Shown: positions 37,314 through 47,645, numbered from the stretch's first letter. The stretch: 64,000 nucleotides of DNA from an uncultured Anaeroplasma sp. (GCA_945919465.1 CAMEJG010000004.1:23327-87326), one strand, 5' to 3'. Numbers and translations: made by a program. Notes: generated by a model not told the origin, from the letters alone.

Positions 37314-38906
37314 ATGAAAAAGAGAATAATACTTGTTTTATCATTACTATCTATTTTTACATTATCTTCATGTAAAAATGAATATTCTATTAATGAGGAA
37401 AGCTTGAAAATCGATTCTAGTGCTACTAAAGCTAATCAAACCTTCTATGAAGTATTTGTAGGTGGCTTTTCAGATTCTAATGGTGATGGAATTGGTGATT
37501 TAAGGGGATTAATTAATAGATTAGATTATTTAAATGATGGAGACCCTAATTCAGGTAGAAGCTTAGGTGTAACTGGTTTATGGTTAATGCCTATATTTAA
37601 ATCACCTTCATATCATAAATATGATGTTATAGATTATTATTCAGTTGATAGTAGTTATGGAACTAATGATGATTTAAAGGAATTAGCAACTGAATGTCAT
37701 AAAAGAGGAATTACCTTAATAGTTGATTTACCTATTAATCATACCTCGAGTTCAAGCCAATGGTTTATAAATTTTAGGACAGCACTAAGAAATGGTGATT
37801 TTTCTAATCAATATGCAGAATATTATAGTTATTGTGATGAAGGCTCTGGTTTAGCAGGAAGAACTACTGCCCCATTGACTGGTACTGCCTATAAATATGA
37901 ATGTAATTTTTCTACTTCAATGCCTGAATTAAATTTTGATAGTGATTTAGTAAGAGAGGAAACTCTAAATATTGCTAAATATTGGATGAATTTGGGAATT
38001 GATGGATTTAGATTTGATGCTGCAAAATATATTTATTTTGAATCTAGTGAAAAAAGTGTTTCATTTTGGAATTGGTATATGAGTGAGCTAAAAAAAGTAA
38101 ATCCTGATGTTTATTGTGTTGCTGAGGTTTGGGATAATCCTCAAGTTATTCAGCAATATTATAGTGCCTTTACTTGTTTTGATTTTGCATTTTCTCAAGC
38201 TGATGGCTATATTGCAAAGGCTGCTAAGGGTGGTAATGTTAATAGTTATATTAATCAATTGATAAATTATTATAATAATTGTTCTAAAGTCACTGAAAAT
38301 CCAATTTTAGCACCATTTATTGCTAATCATGATACAGATAGAGCAGCTGGATATTTACCAGTATCTACTGGAGATGCCTATTCAGCAGCGGGATTATTGT
38401 TGATGACTCCGGGAACTCCATTTATCTATTATGGTGAAGAAATAGGTATGAAGGGTTCAAGAGGTGGTGCTAATACAGATGCTAATAGAAGACTTGCTAT
38501 GTTATGGGGAGATGATGATACTGTTAAGGATCCTGTAGGGGCGACTTATTCTATTGATAATCAAAAAAATGGTACTGTAGCATCCCAAATTTCGGATAAA
38601 AATAGTTTATATAATCATTATAAAAAGCTTATTATGATGCGTAATGCAAATAAAGAAATTACAAATGGAAAATATACTGCAGTTACTTTAGGTAATAATA
38701 ATTCAGTAGGTGGTTTTATTGCTACATTGAATAATCATTCATGTCTTGTAATCCATAATACTAGTAGTGAGGCTATAGAAATTGATTTATCAAATTATGC
38801 TGATTACAAAGTTATTAATTCATTTAGTGGTTTAGGAGAAGTAAGTTTAAAAAATAATATGCTTACTATTGGTCACAAAACAGTAACAATTTTAAGAAAG
38901 GATTAA
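37314..38906 (+). CDS. GH13 alpha-amylase family lipoprotein
   Basis: Lipobox LSSC; VDLPINHTS, GIDGFRFDAAK, AEVWDN, FIANHDTDRAAGY. Confidence 0.92.
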   Translation: MKKRIILVLSLLSIFTLSSCKNEYSINEESLKIDSSATKANQTFYEVFVGGFSDSNGDGIGDLRGLINRLDYLNDGDPNSGRSLGVTGLWLMPIFKSPSYHKYDVIDYYSVDSSYGTNDDLKELATECHKRGITLIVDLPINHTSSSSQWFINFRTALRNGDFSNQYAEYYSYCDEGSGLAGRTTAPLTGTAYKYECNFSTSMPELNFDSDLVREETLNIAKYWMNLGIDGFRFDAAKYIYFESSEKSVSFWNWYMSELKKVNPDVYCVAEVWDNPQVIQQYYSAFTCFDFAFSQADGYIAKAAKGGNVNSYINQLINYYNNCSKVTENPILAPFIANHDTDRAAGYLPVSTGDAYSAAGLLLMTPGTPFIYYGEEIGMKGSRGGANTDANRRLAMLWGDDDTVKDPVGATYSIDNQKNGTVASQISDKNSLYNHYKKLIMMRNANKEITNGKYTAVTLGNNNSVGGFIATLNNHSCLVIHNTSSEAIEIDLSNYADYKVINSFSGLGEVSLKNNMLTIGHKTVTILRKD

Positions 38907-38911
38907 AATGT

Positions 38912-40873
38912 ATGAAACTAAAAAATTTTATCATTGGAGGATTATTATTTTTAAGTACTTTTGGATTAGCTTCATGTAATACGAGCAATTATCATCCTTT
39001 AGAAAATGTAGAATCATCATTATATGTAAAAAAGGTAGATAACTATAAAAATGATTTAATTCAAGGAATGGATGTTTCTCAAGTAATAAGCCTTGAGAAT
39101 AGTGGTGTTAAATATTATAATTTTGATGGTGAAGAAGAGGATGTTCTCAAAGTATTTGCTGATTATGGTTTAAATTATATTAGAGTTAGAGTATGGAATA
39201 ATCCATATGATAATGATGGTAATGGATATGGTGGAGGAAATTGTAATATTGATACTGCTGTTGAACTAGGAAAAAGAGCTTCTTCATATGGAGTTAAGAT
39301 GCTAGTTGATTTCCATTATTCTGATTTTTGGGCTGATCCCGCTAAGCAAATGTGCCCTCGTGCTTGGCTTGGAATGACTATTGAAGAAAAAAGTAAAGCA
39401 TTATATGAGTATACTAAAGAGTCTTTAAATAAACTTAAAGCTAATAATGTTGATGTTGGTATGGTACAACTTGGAAATGAGATAAATAATGGTCTTGCGG
39501 GAGAAACTACGTGGTTTAATAGAGCTTTATTAATGATAGAAGGAAGTAAGGCTATAAGAGAAGTTTTTCCTAAAGCTAAAATTGTTGTTCATTTTGCTAA
39601 TCCAGAAAAAACTGGGAACTATGAAAATTATGCAAGCAAACTAGATTATTATAATGTTGATTATGATGTATTTGCTTCAAGTTATTATCCTTATTGGCAT
39701 GGAACATTAGAAAATTTAGAAAATACATTAAATAATATTTCTGATAAATATGATAAAGATGTAATGGTTGCAGAAACTAGTTATGCTTATACAAGTGAAG
39801 ATTCAGATTATTTTGGAAATACTATTTCTGATGGTGGTTCTGTAACAAAAACATATCCTTATACGGTACAAGGTCAATCCTCTCAAATTAGAGATGTAGT
39901 ACAAGCTGTATGTAATATGAAACGTGGTATTGGTGTTTTCTATTGGGAAGGAGCATGGATTTCTGTAAATAAAGGTTCATATGAGGAAAATTTAGAGCTT
40001 TGGGAAAAATATGGATCTGGATGGGCAAGTTCATATTCTGTAGTTTATGATCCAGCAGATGCAGGAAAATATTTTGGCGGTTGTGCTGTAGATAATCAAG
40101 CTTTCTTTGATAGAACTGGTCATCCATTAGAATCATTAAAAACTTGGTTATTATTTAAAAATGGTAATTTTGTTGAGAAGAAGGTTGATGCCTTAGAGGA
40201 TGTCAATTTAATATTTGATTTAAATGGAGAAATTAACCTTCCTACAACTGTAAATGCAGTTATGAATGATGGAAGTAAAGAAGCAGTAGCAGTTGATTGG
40301 GGTATAGTAGATTATGATGCATTAAAAAATGGTGGAGTAAATAAATACACAATTAATGGAGTTGCCGGAGGTATGACTGCAACTGCATATATATCTATGG
40401 TAGAATACAACTTTATCAATAATTATAGCTTTGAGGATGGAGATAACTATTGGACTATAACTGATATTTCTAAAAAGAATGAGGAATTATATGTTGAGGA
40501 TAAACCTACAGACTCTTTAACAGGTACTAAGCATATACATTATTGGAGTTCAGGTACTAATAATGTTGAATTTAGTGTTGAACAACAAGTAAATAATCTT
40601 CCTACAGGCTTATATAAATTTACAATTTCTATAATGGGTGGAGATTGTGGTAATACTGATATATATCTTTATGTAAAAATAAATGATGAAATCGTACAGA
40701 AGAAGAGTTTATCTATAAATGGTTATGGAAATTGGGATACTCAGGTATCTGAAAATTTTGAATATACTAAAGGTGATAAGATAGTAGTTGGCATTTATGT
40801 CAAGTGTGCTGGTGAAGGTAATGGTGCTTGGGGTAAAATAGATGACGCCTTATTAAATTCTGTCACAAAATAA
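38912..40873 (+). CDS. GH53 endo-beta-1,4-galactanase lipoprotein with C-terminal carbohydrate-binding-like module
   Basis: Lipobox LASC; QGMDVSQV, DYGLNYIRVRVWNNPYD, VDFHYSDFWADPAKQ, VQLGNEINNGL, VMVAETSYAYT. Confidence 0.9.
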   Translation: MKLKNFIIGGLLFLSTFGLASCNTSNYHPLENVESSLYVKKVDNYKNDLIQGMDVSQVISLENSGVKYYNFDGEEEDVLKVFADYGLNYIRVRVWNNPYDNDGNGYGGGNCNIDTAVELGKRASSYGVKMLVDFHYSDFWADPAKQMCPRAWLGMTIEEKSKALYEYTKESLNKLKANNVDVGMVQLGNEINNGLAGETTWFNRALLMIEGSKAIREVFPKAKIVVHFANPEKTGNYENYASKLDYYNVDYDVFASSYYPYWHGTLENLENTLNNISDKYDKDVMVAETSYAYTSEDSDYFGNTISDGGSVTKTYPYTVQGQSSQIRDVVQAVCNMKRGIGVFYWEGAWISVNKGSYEENLELWEKYGSGWASSYSVVYDPADAGKYFGGCAVDNQAFFDRTGHPLESLKTWLLFKNGNFVEKKVDALEDVNLIFDLNGEINLPTTVNAVMNDGSKEAVAVDWGIVDYDALKNGGVNKYTINGVAGGMTATAYISMVEYNFINNYSFEDGDNYWTITDISKKNEELYVEDKPTDSLTGTKHIHYWSSGTNNVEFSVEQQVNNLPTGLYKFTISIMGGDCGNTDIYLYVKINDEIVQKKSLSINGYGNWDTQVSENFEYTKGDKIVVGIYVKCAGEGNGAWGKIDDALLNSVTK

Positions 40874-40882
40874 ATAATAAAG

Positions 40883-40912
40883 AAAATGGTACTAGGAATA
40901 GTACCATTTTTT
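40883..40912 (+). terminator. Rho-independent terminator
   Basis: AAAATGGTAC-TAGGAAT-AGTACCATTTTTT. Confidence 0.85.
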
Positions 40913-40915
40913 AAG

Positions 40916-41970
40916 GTGTGCCGGGCATGGCACTAATCTTACTGGTGAAAGTCCAGTCACGGGTAAATACCTAAAAGTGTAGCAAACCCCAATCCGTTAA
41001 CAGTAATGTTATGGGTGAAGAGAGAGGCTAGCAAAATTCTTTAGCCTACGCATAGAAACTTGATGAGGCAAAACGGTGGATAAGGTTCTTTTAAAACTAA
41101 AGTCCAAAAGGTAAACGTAAAACCAAGATAGTAAATCAAGATGTTTTAAAACGGAATTACCCCGGGAGGCCATAACGCGTAAAATACGTACAATAAAAAG
41201 CAAATAGTTAGAAAGTCAGCTGAGGTCGTAGTATGTGATGTGCCACTCACAAAAGGACCTAATGTTTATATAGTACGAATCACTATAAGCAATGTTTGAA
41301 AAGTCCGTAAGATGGGATAGTCTAGAACAATTTGGCTAGAAAGAAAGTTATTTCTTAAGGTTTTTGCAACAAAAACTAAAATTGTAAGACTAACCAATAG
41401 TAATTTCTTAGGCTTTACATTTTGGAAAAATAGTGATGTATGGAAATGCAAACCCGGTACGGACCGAAAGATTAAACTTTATGATGAGGTTAAAAAGATA
41501 CTTAATATCAACTCCACTAGCAATAAAATTTACTAAAATAAATCAAATTATTCGAGGCTGGATAAACTGCTTTCGTATAGGAAGTATGAAAGGTTTTATC
41601 GAAAGCTTTGAACAATGGTTAAGACATGGGGTAAGAGTAATAATTATGAAACAATGGAAGTAACCTATGAGAATATACTTTAATCTCCAAAGATTTAATA
41701 AAGCATTCAAATGCAATTTTGAAAATGAAGATATATTCAAAGTATCAAATTCTAGATTAGGCTGGTATAGAAGGTGCAAAATGTATGTAGTGAATTACAT
41801 ATTAAGTCCTAAAGTTTTAGCACTAGCTAAAGAAAAAGGGAAGACCGGGACTGGGCTATCCTTTAGTGTATTACCATAAGTAGTTTCCGTTCAATATAAA
41901 TGTAGCGCCGTATAAAAGACCCGTACGTACGGTAGATGGGAGGGCAAAGAATTATTTTCTTTTTTCTAAC
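40916..41970 (+). mobile_element. Group II intron (class C-like) with largely deleted maturase ORF
   Basis: 5' GTGTGCCGGGCATGGCAC...GGTGAAAGTCC, homologous to the 62.5-kb copy; domain V-like AGCGCCGTATAAAAGACCCGTACGTACGGT (41904-41933); domain VI-like helix ending near 41970 (3' end approximate). Confidence 0.85.
41321..41879 (+). pseudogene. Remnant of group II intron-encoded RT/maturase
   Basis: SRTIWLERKLFLKVFATKTKIVRLTNSNFLGFTFWKN...* then, in another frame, INQIIRGWINCFRIGSMKGFIESFEQWLRHGVRVIIMKQWK; no RT0-RT5/YADD region. Confidence 0.85.
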
Positions 41971-42045
41971 ATATTCGTATGATTTCGAATTTTTTTCGAA
42001 AATTTACTTAAATTTTTGATATTTTTCAAAAATAAAAAAAATTAG

Positions 42046-42073
42046 TTGACTTTATATTTTTTAATTATATAAT
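42046..42073 (+). promoter_or_regulatory. Candidate promoter of the maltodextrin operon
   Basis: TTGACT (42046) - 16 bp - TATAAT (42068). Confidence 0.5.
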
Positions 42074-42178
42074 TAAATTAACAAGATGCGAAAACTAATA
42101 AATACTTGAATAAAAAATATTGTTTGTTTTATTTGATGAATTTTTAGATTAACAATAACCCAACATTAAATAAAAGTA

Positions 42179-42231
42179 ACAATGCTATTGTAAAGGCAAC
42201 AATACTATTGTAATGGTAACAATACTATTGT
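42179..42231 (+). repeat. Three 13-bp inverted repeats ACAAT(G/A)CTATTGT at exact 20-bp spacing
   Basis: Copies at 42179-42191, 42199-42211 and 42219-42231. Confidence 0.9.
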
Positions 42232-42313
42232 TTAAAATGACAAATAATATATTTTATTTTAATTGTTTGTAAGAGTTTGCATTTCAAAAAAAACAAAAAA
42301 GGAGAATTTTAAA

Positions 42314-43852
42314 ATGAAGATGAAGAAAATTTTATTAGGATCTTCTGTATTATTAGGACTTGCTACTTTAGCATCATGTGGTTCAAATTCTAATAATGCT
42401 GAAAAGGTCACAATTTGGGTTTCTGAGGTTAAAGGTGTTGTTGATTTAACAAAACAACAAGTAGAAAAATTTAACCAAGAAAATCCTGATTTAGCAGTAG
42501 AGGCTGATATCCAAGGTATATCAGAATCAGATTCTGCAACAAAAATGGTTACAGACGTTGAAACAGGAGCAGATATTTTCTGTTTCGCACAAGACCAATT
42601 GAATAGACTAGTAGAGGCTGGTGCATTAAGCCAATTAGGTAAAGCAGCTTCTGAGTTTGTATCAACTAATAATAATAAATATTCAGTTGATGCAACTAAA
42701 GTAAATGGTCAAATTTATGCTTACCCTATTACTGCTGATAATGGTTATTTTATGATATATAATAAGTCTGTTATTAGCCAAGAAAATATTGGTAGCTTAG
42801 AGGCTATTGTAGCTGAATGTGAAGCTAAGGGTTATAACTTCTCAATGGAAAATGAAACTTCTGCTTGGTATTTAGCTTCTTGGTTCTTTGGCGCAGGATG
42901 CCATTCAACTTGGACTGCAAATACTGATGGTTCTTTCGCTTCAGTAGATGATGATTTTAATTCTGATAATGGTTTAATTGCTATGAAGGGTATGCAACAT
43001 TTAGTTAAATCTGCAAATTACGTATCTTCTTCTCAAGCATCAGATTTAGGTGCAGCAGTTCCTTCAGCAGTAGTAATTACTGGTACTTGGGGAGTAAGTA
43101 CAGCTAAGAGTATCTTAAAAGAAAATTTTGCTGCAGCACCATTACCTAAGTATACTGTTGATGGTAATTCTTATCAAATGAGTTCTTATTCTGGATTTAA
43201 ATTAATGGGTGTTAAGCCTTCTACAAATGCAGAAAGATCTGCAAAATTACATAAGCTTGCTCAATATTTGTCAAATGAAGCATGCCAACTTGAAAGATTC
43301 AATAATTTTGGTTGGGGTCCATCTAATATTGCTGCTGCAGGTACAGATGCTGTTAAGAATGATGATGCATTAAGCGCATTAGCTCTACAACAACAATATG
43401 CTGTAACTCAAGGTCAAATTCATGGTTCTTGGTGGGATTTAGCTAAGACTTTAGGTACAGTTGCTAAAAATTCTACAACAGATGATGAATTAAAGGCTGG
43501 TCTTAAAACTTATCAAGATGCTATCGATGCATTATTTTCTATGTCAGAAGAAGAATTAAAAGCATTTACTATAATTGGTGGTTTAAATAATACAAATTGG
43601 ACTACAGATTTTAAGATGACTGAAACTTCAACTGGTGTATGGATTTCTGATGATACATTTACAATTACTCAAGATGATATCGATAATGGCCGAAATGAAT
43701 ACAAAGTACGTCAAGGAAAGTCTTGGACTGTTAATTATGGTGCTAATGGTGTATTAAATGGTGATAACGCTAAAATAACTACTCCTGGTTCATATAAGAT
43801 TAAGTTAACAATTGCTGACTCTGGCGTTACTTTAGAAGCAATTGCTCAATAA
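42314..43852 (+). CDS. Maltose/maltodextrin-type ABC transporter substrate-binding lipoprotein with C-terminal starch-binding-like domain
   Basis: Lipobox LASC, SBP fold motifs (YAYPITADNGYFMIYNKS); C-terminal TNWTTDFKMTETSTGVWISDDTFTI...EYKVRQGKSWTVNYGANG; start 42314 has AAAAGGAG upstream. Confidence 0.88.
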   Translation: MKMKKILLGSSVLLGLATLASCGSNSNNAEKVTIWVSEVKGVVDLTKQQVEKFNQENPDLAVEADIQGISESDSATKMVTDVETGADIFCFAQDQLNRLVEAGALSQLGKAASEFVSTNNNKYSVDATKVNGQIYAYPITADNGYFMIYNKSVISQENIGSLEAIVAECEAKGYNFSMENETSAWYLASWFFGAGCHSTWTANTDGSFASVDDDFNSDNGLIAMKGMQHLVKSANYVSSSQASDLGAAVPSAVVITGTWGVSTAKSILKENFAAAPLPKYTVDGNSYQMSSYSGFKLMGVKPSTNAERSAKLHKLAQYLSNEACQLERFNNFGWGPSNIAAAGTDAVKNDDALSALALQQQYAVTQGQIHGSWWDLAKTLGTVAKNSTTDDELKAGLKTYQDAIDALFSMSEEELKAFTIIGGLNNTNWTTDFKMTETSTGVWISDDTFTITQDDIDNGRNEYKVRQGKSWTVNYGANGVLNGDNAKITTPGSYKIKLTIADSGVTLEAIAQ

Positions 43853-43886
43853 TTTGATATTATAACTTAATTATATCTTACTTAAG

Positions 43887-43920
43887 GTAGGTTGTAGAGT
43901 AATCTACAGCCTACTTTTTT
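43887..43920 (+). terminator. Intercistronic stem-loop/terminator
   Basis: GTAGG-T-TGTAGA-GTAA-TCTACA-G-CCTAC then TTTTTT, between SBP and permease genes. Confidence 0.7.
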
Positions 43921-43941
43921 CTAAAGAAAGGAGTAAATTCG

Positions 43942-45468
43942 ATGGATTATTTACATATATCGGATCTTGAATATCTAAAACTTGATAAATGGCATAAATT
44001 TATTTATAAGTTTATAATGTTTTTTATTGGCATTGGAAGATTTTTTAAGAGATTAGGAATAAAAATATGGAAAGGCTGTAAATCAATTGTTTTTAAAATA
44101 ATTGATGAGGCTAAATACATATTTAATACATTCAAAAATGGCTCATGGAAGACAAGAGTATCTTATTTTGTTTTTGGTTTTGCTAATTTTGCAAGAGGTC
44201 AATGGGTTAAAGGCTTATTATTTTCATTGTTTGAAGTAGTTTTTATATTCTATATGATTTTTGCTGGTGGACATTGGATTTCTAAATGGGCTTCATTAGG
44301 TACAGAAGTACCAGGAAAAGTATATGATGAGGTTCTTGATCAATGGGTATTTGTTCAAGGTGATGATTCATTTAAATGTTTATTATATGGTTTATTAACT
44401 ATATTATTTATAATTGCTGTAATTGCTACTTGGATTATGAATATTCATCAAGCAGGTATAATGGATGAAATTGAAAGAGAAGGAAAAAAGGTTAAAAGTA
44501 ATAAGGAAGATTTAAGATCTATGGTTGATGATCAATTCCATAAGACATTACTTGCTTTACCTGTATTAGGAATATTCTTTTTTACAGTAATGCCAATTAT
44601 ATTTATGATATTAGTAGCGTTTACTAATTATGACTCAAAACATGATGGATATAATAATCTATTTACATGGGTTGGATTTGATAATTTTAATACATTATTT
44701 AATTTTACTAATGGAAGTTCAAACTTTGCTGTAACATTTGGTGAGGTTTTATCTTGGACTTTAATTTGGGCATTCTTTGCGACATTTACCAATTATTTCT
44801 TGGGAATGATGGTAGCAATGATGATAAATAAAAAAGGAATAAAATTTAAAAAGCTATGGAGAGGTATTTTAGTATTAACTATAGCTGTTCCTCAATTTAT
44901 TTCATTACTTTATGTTTCAAAAATGTTCTCATTAAACGGTCTAGTTAATGGAATTATTGTTGGTTGTGGTGGTCAAGCAGTTGACTTTTGGGGTACTACA
45001 TGGCTTGCTAGAATTATGGTAATACTTATTAATATTTGGATTGGTATTCCATATTTAATGCTTGTAAGTACTGGTGTCTTAATGAATATACCTCAAGATT
45101 TATATGAATCTGCAAGAATTGATGGTGCAAATGCGTTCCAACAATATACAAAGATTACCCTACCTTATATGTTGTTTGTTACTGGTCCTTATTTATTAAC
45201 ACAATTTACTGGTAACTTAAATAACTTTAATGTTATCTTCCTATTGACAGGTGGTAAACCAGATAAGGTTAATGGTCTTGTTAGTGGTACTGCTACAGGT
45301 GACACAGACTTATTAATTACTTGGTTATATAGAATGGTTACAGGTGCTGAGCCTAGTTATTATGTAGCATCAATTATTGGTATTATGATTTTCTTAGTAG
45401 TTTCTATCTTATCATTGATTGTATATAATGCAATGCCATCAAATAAGAATGAGGAGGACTTCCAATAA
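43942..45468 (+). CDS. Sugar ABC transporter permease (MalF-like)
   Basis: Multi-TM, EAA-type loop ESARIDGANAFQQYTKITLPYM. Confidence 0.92.
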   Translation: MDYLHISDLEYLKLDKWHKFIYKFIMFFIGIGRFFKRLGIKIWKGCKSIVFKIIDEAKYIFNTFKNGSWKTRVSYFVFGFANFARGQWVKGLLFSLFEVVFIFYMIFAGGHWISKWASLGTEVPGKVYDEVLDQWVFVQGDDSFKCLLYGLLTILFIIAVIATWIMNIHQAGIMDEIEREGKKVKSNKEDLRSMVDDQFHKTLLALPVLGIFFFTVMPIIFMILVAFTNYDSKHDGYNNLFTWVGFDNFNTLFNFTNGSSNFAVTFGEVLSWTLIWAFFATFTNYFLGMMVAMMINKKGIKFKKLWRGILVLTIAVPQFISLLYVSKMFSLNGLVNGIIVGCGGQAVDFWGTTWLARIMVILINIWIGIPYLMLVSTGVLMNIPQDLYESARIDGANAFQQYTKITLPYMLFVTGPYLLTQFTGNLNNFNVIFLLTGGKPDKVNGLVSGTATGDTDLLITWLYRMVTGAEPSYYVASIIGIMIFLVVSILSLIVYNAMPSNKNEEDFQ

Positions 45469-46406
45469 TGACAATGTCTGAAAATAAAAAATTAAGAAAA
45501 CTTGTTAATGAAGCAAAAATGAATAAAAATGGAAATACTCCAAAAGAAAAACACCATTTGGGTCAAAAAACATCAAGAAGAATATCAAACACTATCATTT
45601 ATATACTTTTAATTTTAATGTCAGTTATTTGGCTTGTTCCATTTATATGCATTTTTCTAGAGTCTTTTAGAGTTGAAGCTACATATCAAGTAGGATATGT
45701 AATTCCAAAACAATGGGGCTTTGATAATTATATTAATTTATTTACAAAAACTAATTTTCCAAAGTGGTTATTAAATACATTTATTATTGCATTATTTGTA
45801 GCAATATTCCAAACATTATTTGTTCTTGCAATGAGCTATGGCCTTTCAAGATTAAGATTTAAGGGTCGTAAGTTTTTAATGAATTTTATGCTAGTATTAG
45901 GAATGTTCCCTGGCTTCTTAACATTGATTCTTCTTTATAAGCTTTTAGCCAGCTGGAATATGACTGGTACTAATTCATTATTTGGTTTAATTTTAGTTTA
46001 TGTTGCAAGTAGTGGTATGGGATATTATGTATCAAAAGGGTTCTTTGATACAGTACCAAAGTCACTTGATGAAGCTGCTAGAGTTGATGGTGCATCAAGA
46101 TTACAAATTTTCTACAAAGTAATTATGCCACTTTCTAAACCAATTGTTATTTATACAATTTTAACAGCTTTTATGGCTCCATGGGGAGATTTCGTATTAG
46201 CATCATATATTGCTCATGCTGATACAAATGGTATGAACGTTGCTGTTGGTTTACAAAATTTAATTTCAACACCATCTAGCTTAGCATCTAATTATACAAT
46301 GTTCTGTGCTGGTGGTATTATTGTTGCATTGCCAGTTACTATCCTATTCATGTGTCTACAAAAGTACTATGTTGAAGGTGTAACAGGTGGAGCAGTAAAA
46401 GGATAG
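45468..46406 (+). CDS. Sugar ABC transporter permease (MalG-like)
   Basis: EAA loop DEAARVDGASRLQIFYKVIMPLSKP. Confidence 0.92.
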   Translation: MTMSENKKLRKLVNEAKMNKNGNTPKEKHHLGQKTSRRISNTIIYILLILMSVIWLVPFICIFLESFRVEATYQVGYVIPKQWGFDNYINLFTKTNFPKWLLNTFIIALFVAIFQTLFVLAMSYGLSRLRFKGRKFLMNFMLVLGMFPGFLTLILLYKLLASWNMTGTNSLFGLILVYVASSGMGYYVSKGFFDTVPKSLDEAARVDGASRLQIFYKVIMPLSKPIVIYTILTAFMAPWGDFVLASYIAHADTNGMNVAVGLQNLISTPSSLASNYTMFCAGGIIVALPVTILFMCLQKYYVEGVTGGAVKG

Positions 46407-46415
46407 GAGAATATT

Positions 46416-47555
46416 ATGGCTAATGTAAAATTAACAAATGTAAAAAAAGTTTATGACGGTGGTGTTGTTGCCGTTAATGATTTTAATCTAGAAATTCAAG
46501 ATAAAGAATTTATTGTTTTTGTTGGTCCTTCTGGATGTGGAAAATCTACTACATTAAGAATGGTTGCTGGACTAGAGGATATCAGTGGCGGTACAGTTGA
46601 AATAGATGGTGAGGTTGTAAATGATTTACAACCAAAAGATCGTAATGTAGCAATGGTCTTCCAAAATTATGCATTATATCCTCATTTAACAGTATTTGAA
46701 AACATGGCTTTTGCCTTAAGATTAAAAAGACCAAAAATTTCTAATGATGAGATATATAATCGTGTAACTGAAGCAGCAGAAGTATTAGGTATTACAGACT
46801 TACTTCTTCGTAAGCCTAGAGCTTTATCAGGTGGACAAAGACAAAGAGTTGCGATTGGTCGTGCTATGGTTCGTGATTCTAAAGTGTTCCTTATGGATGA
46901 ACCATTATCAAATCTAGATGCAAAATTACGTAATCAAATGCGTGCTGAGATAATTTTATTACGTAAAAAAATTGATACTACTTTTATTTATGTTACTCAT
47001 GATCAAACCGAGGCTATGACATTGGGTGATAGAATCGTTATCATGAAGGGGGGCTATATTCAACAGGTTGGTACTCCTACAGAAGTATTTGAAATGCCTA
47101 AAAACTTATTCGTTGCTGAATTTATAGGTGCTCCAAAAATGAATATTTTTAAAACAAAATTAATATATGAAAATGGTAAGTATTATGTAACACCATTAGG
47201 ATCAAAGATAGAAGTTGATGGTGAAAAAGCACAAATGCTTGCAAGTAAAAATATTCAATCTAGAGATATTTTGCTAGGAGTTCGTCCAGAACATATAGTT
47301 TTATCTTTAGAGACTGGTGAAAACTCAATTCCAGTTACACTTCAAGTAAATGAAATGATGGGTTCTGAATTTCATCTTCACGTAATTCCTAATGAGGGAG
47401 AGAAGATTATTGTTCGTGTTCCTACATTAAATTTAACAAATGAAGTAAAACAAAGTCTTGTTATTGGAAAAGAATTAAATATTACATTTAGTGGAAATGT
47501 AATGCATTTCTTTGATCCAGAAACTACAAATAATCTATTAGTAGATACAGATTAA
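46416..47555 (+). CDS. Sugar ABC transporter ATP-binding protein (MsmK/UgpC-like)
   Basis: GPSGCGKST Walker A, LSGGQRQRVAIGRAMVR, FLMDEPLSNLD, C-terminal TOBE-like region. Confidence 0.95.
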   Translation: MANVKLTNVKKVYDGGVVAVNDFNLEIQDKEFIVFVGPSGCGKSTTLRMVAGLEDISGGTVEIDGEVVNDLQPKDRNVAMVFQNYALYPHLTVFENMAFALRLKRPKISNDEIYNRVTEAAEVLGITDLLLRKPRALSGGQRQRVAIGRAMVRDSKVFLMDEPLSNLDAKLRNQMRAEIILLRKKIDTTFIYVTHDQTEAMTLGDRIVIMKGGYIQQVGTPTEVFEMPKNLFVAEFIGAPKMNIFKTKLIYENGKYYVTPLGSKIEVDGEKAQMLASKNIQSRDILLGVRPEHIVLSLETGENSIPVTLQVNEMMGSEFHLHVIPNEGEKIIVRVPTLNLTNEVKQSLVIGKELNITFSGNVMHFFDPETTNNLLVDTD

Positions 47556-47596
47556 TCATACTAAAAGTTCTTTTGATATTTTATTCAAAAAATAGG

Positions 47597-47626
47597 ATAA
47601 GGCGCCTTTGGGTTTCTTATCCTTTT
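47597..47626 (+). terminator. Possible terminator
   Basis: GGATAAG...CTTATCC followed by TTTTTT. Confidence 0.55.
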
Positions 47627-47645
47627 TTAAAAGATGGAGGATTTT

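Noticed and set aside
39888-40136. Minus-strand 82-aa ORF opposite the GH53 gene
   Set aside because: Antisense to a strong CDS; no protein-like motif.
41009-41451. Minus-strand ORFs 41009-41203 and 41266-41451
   Set aside because: They lie in the structured RNA domains of the group II intron on the opposite strand and do not resemble proteins.
42179-42231. Triple repeat considered as a mini-CRISPR
   Set aside because: 13-bp palindromes with 7-bp gaps are too short and no cas genes are present; an operator or leader array is more plausible.
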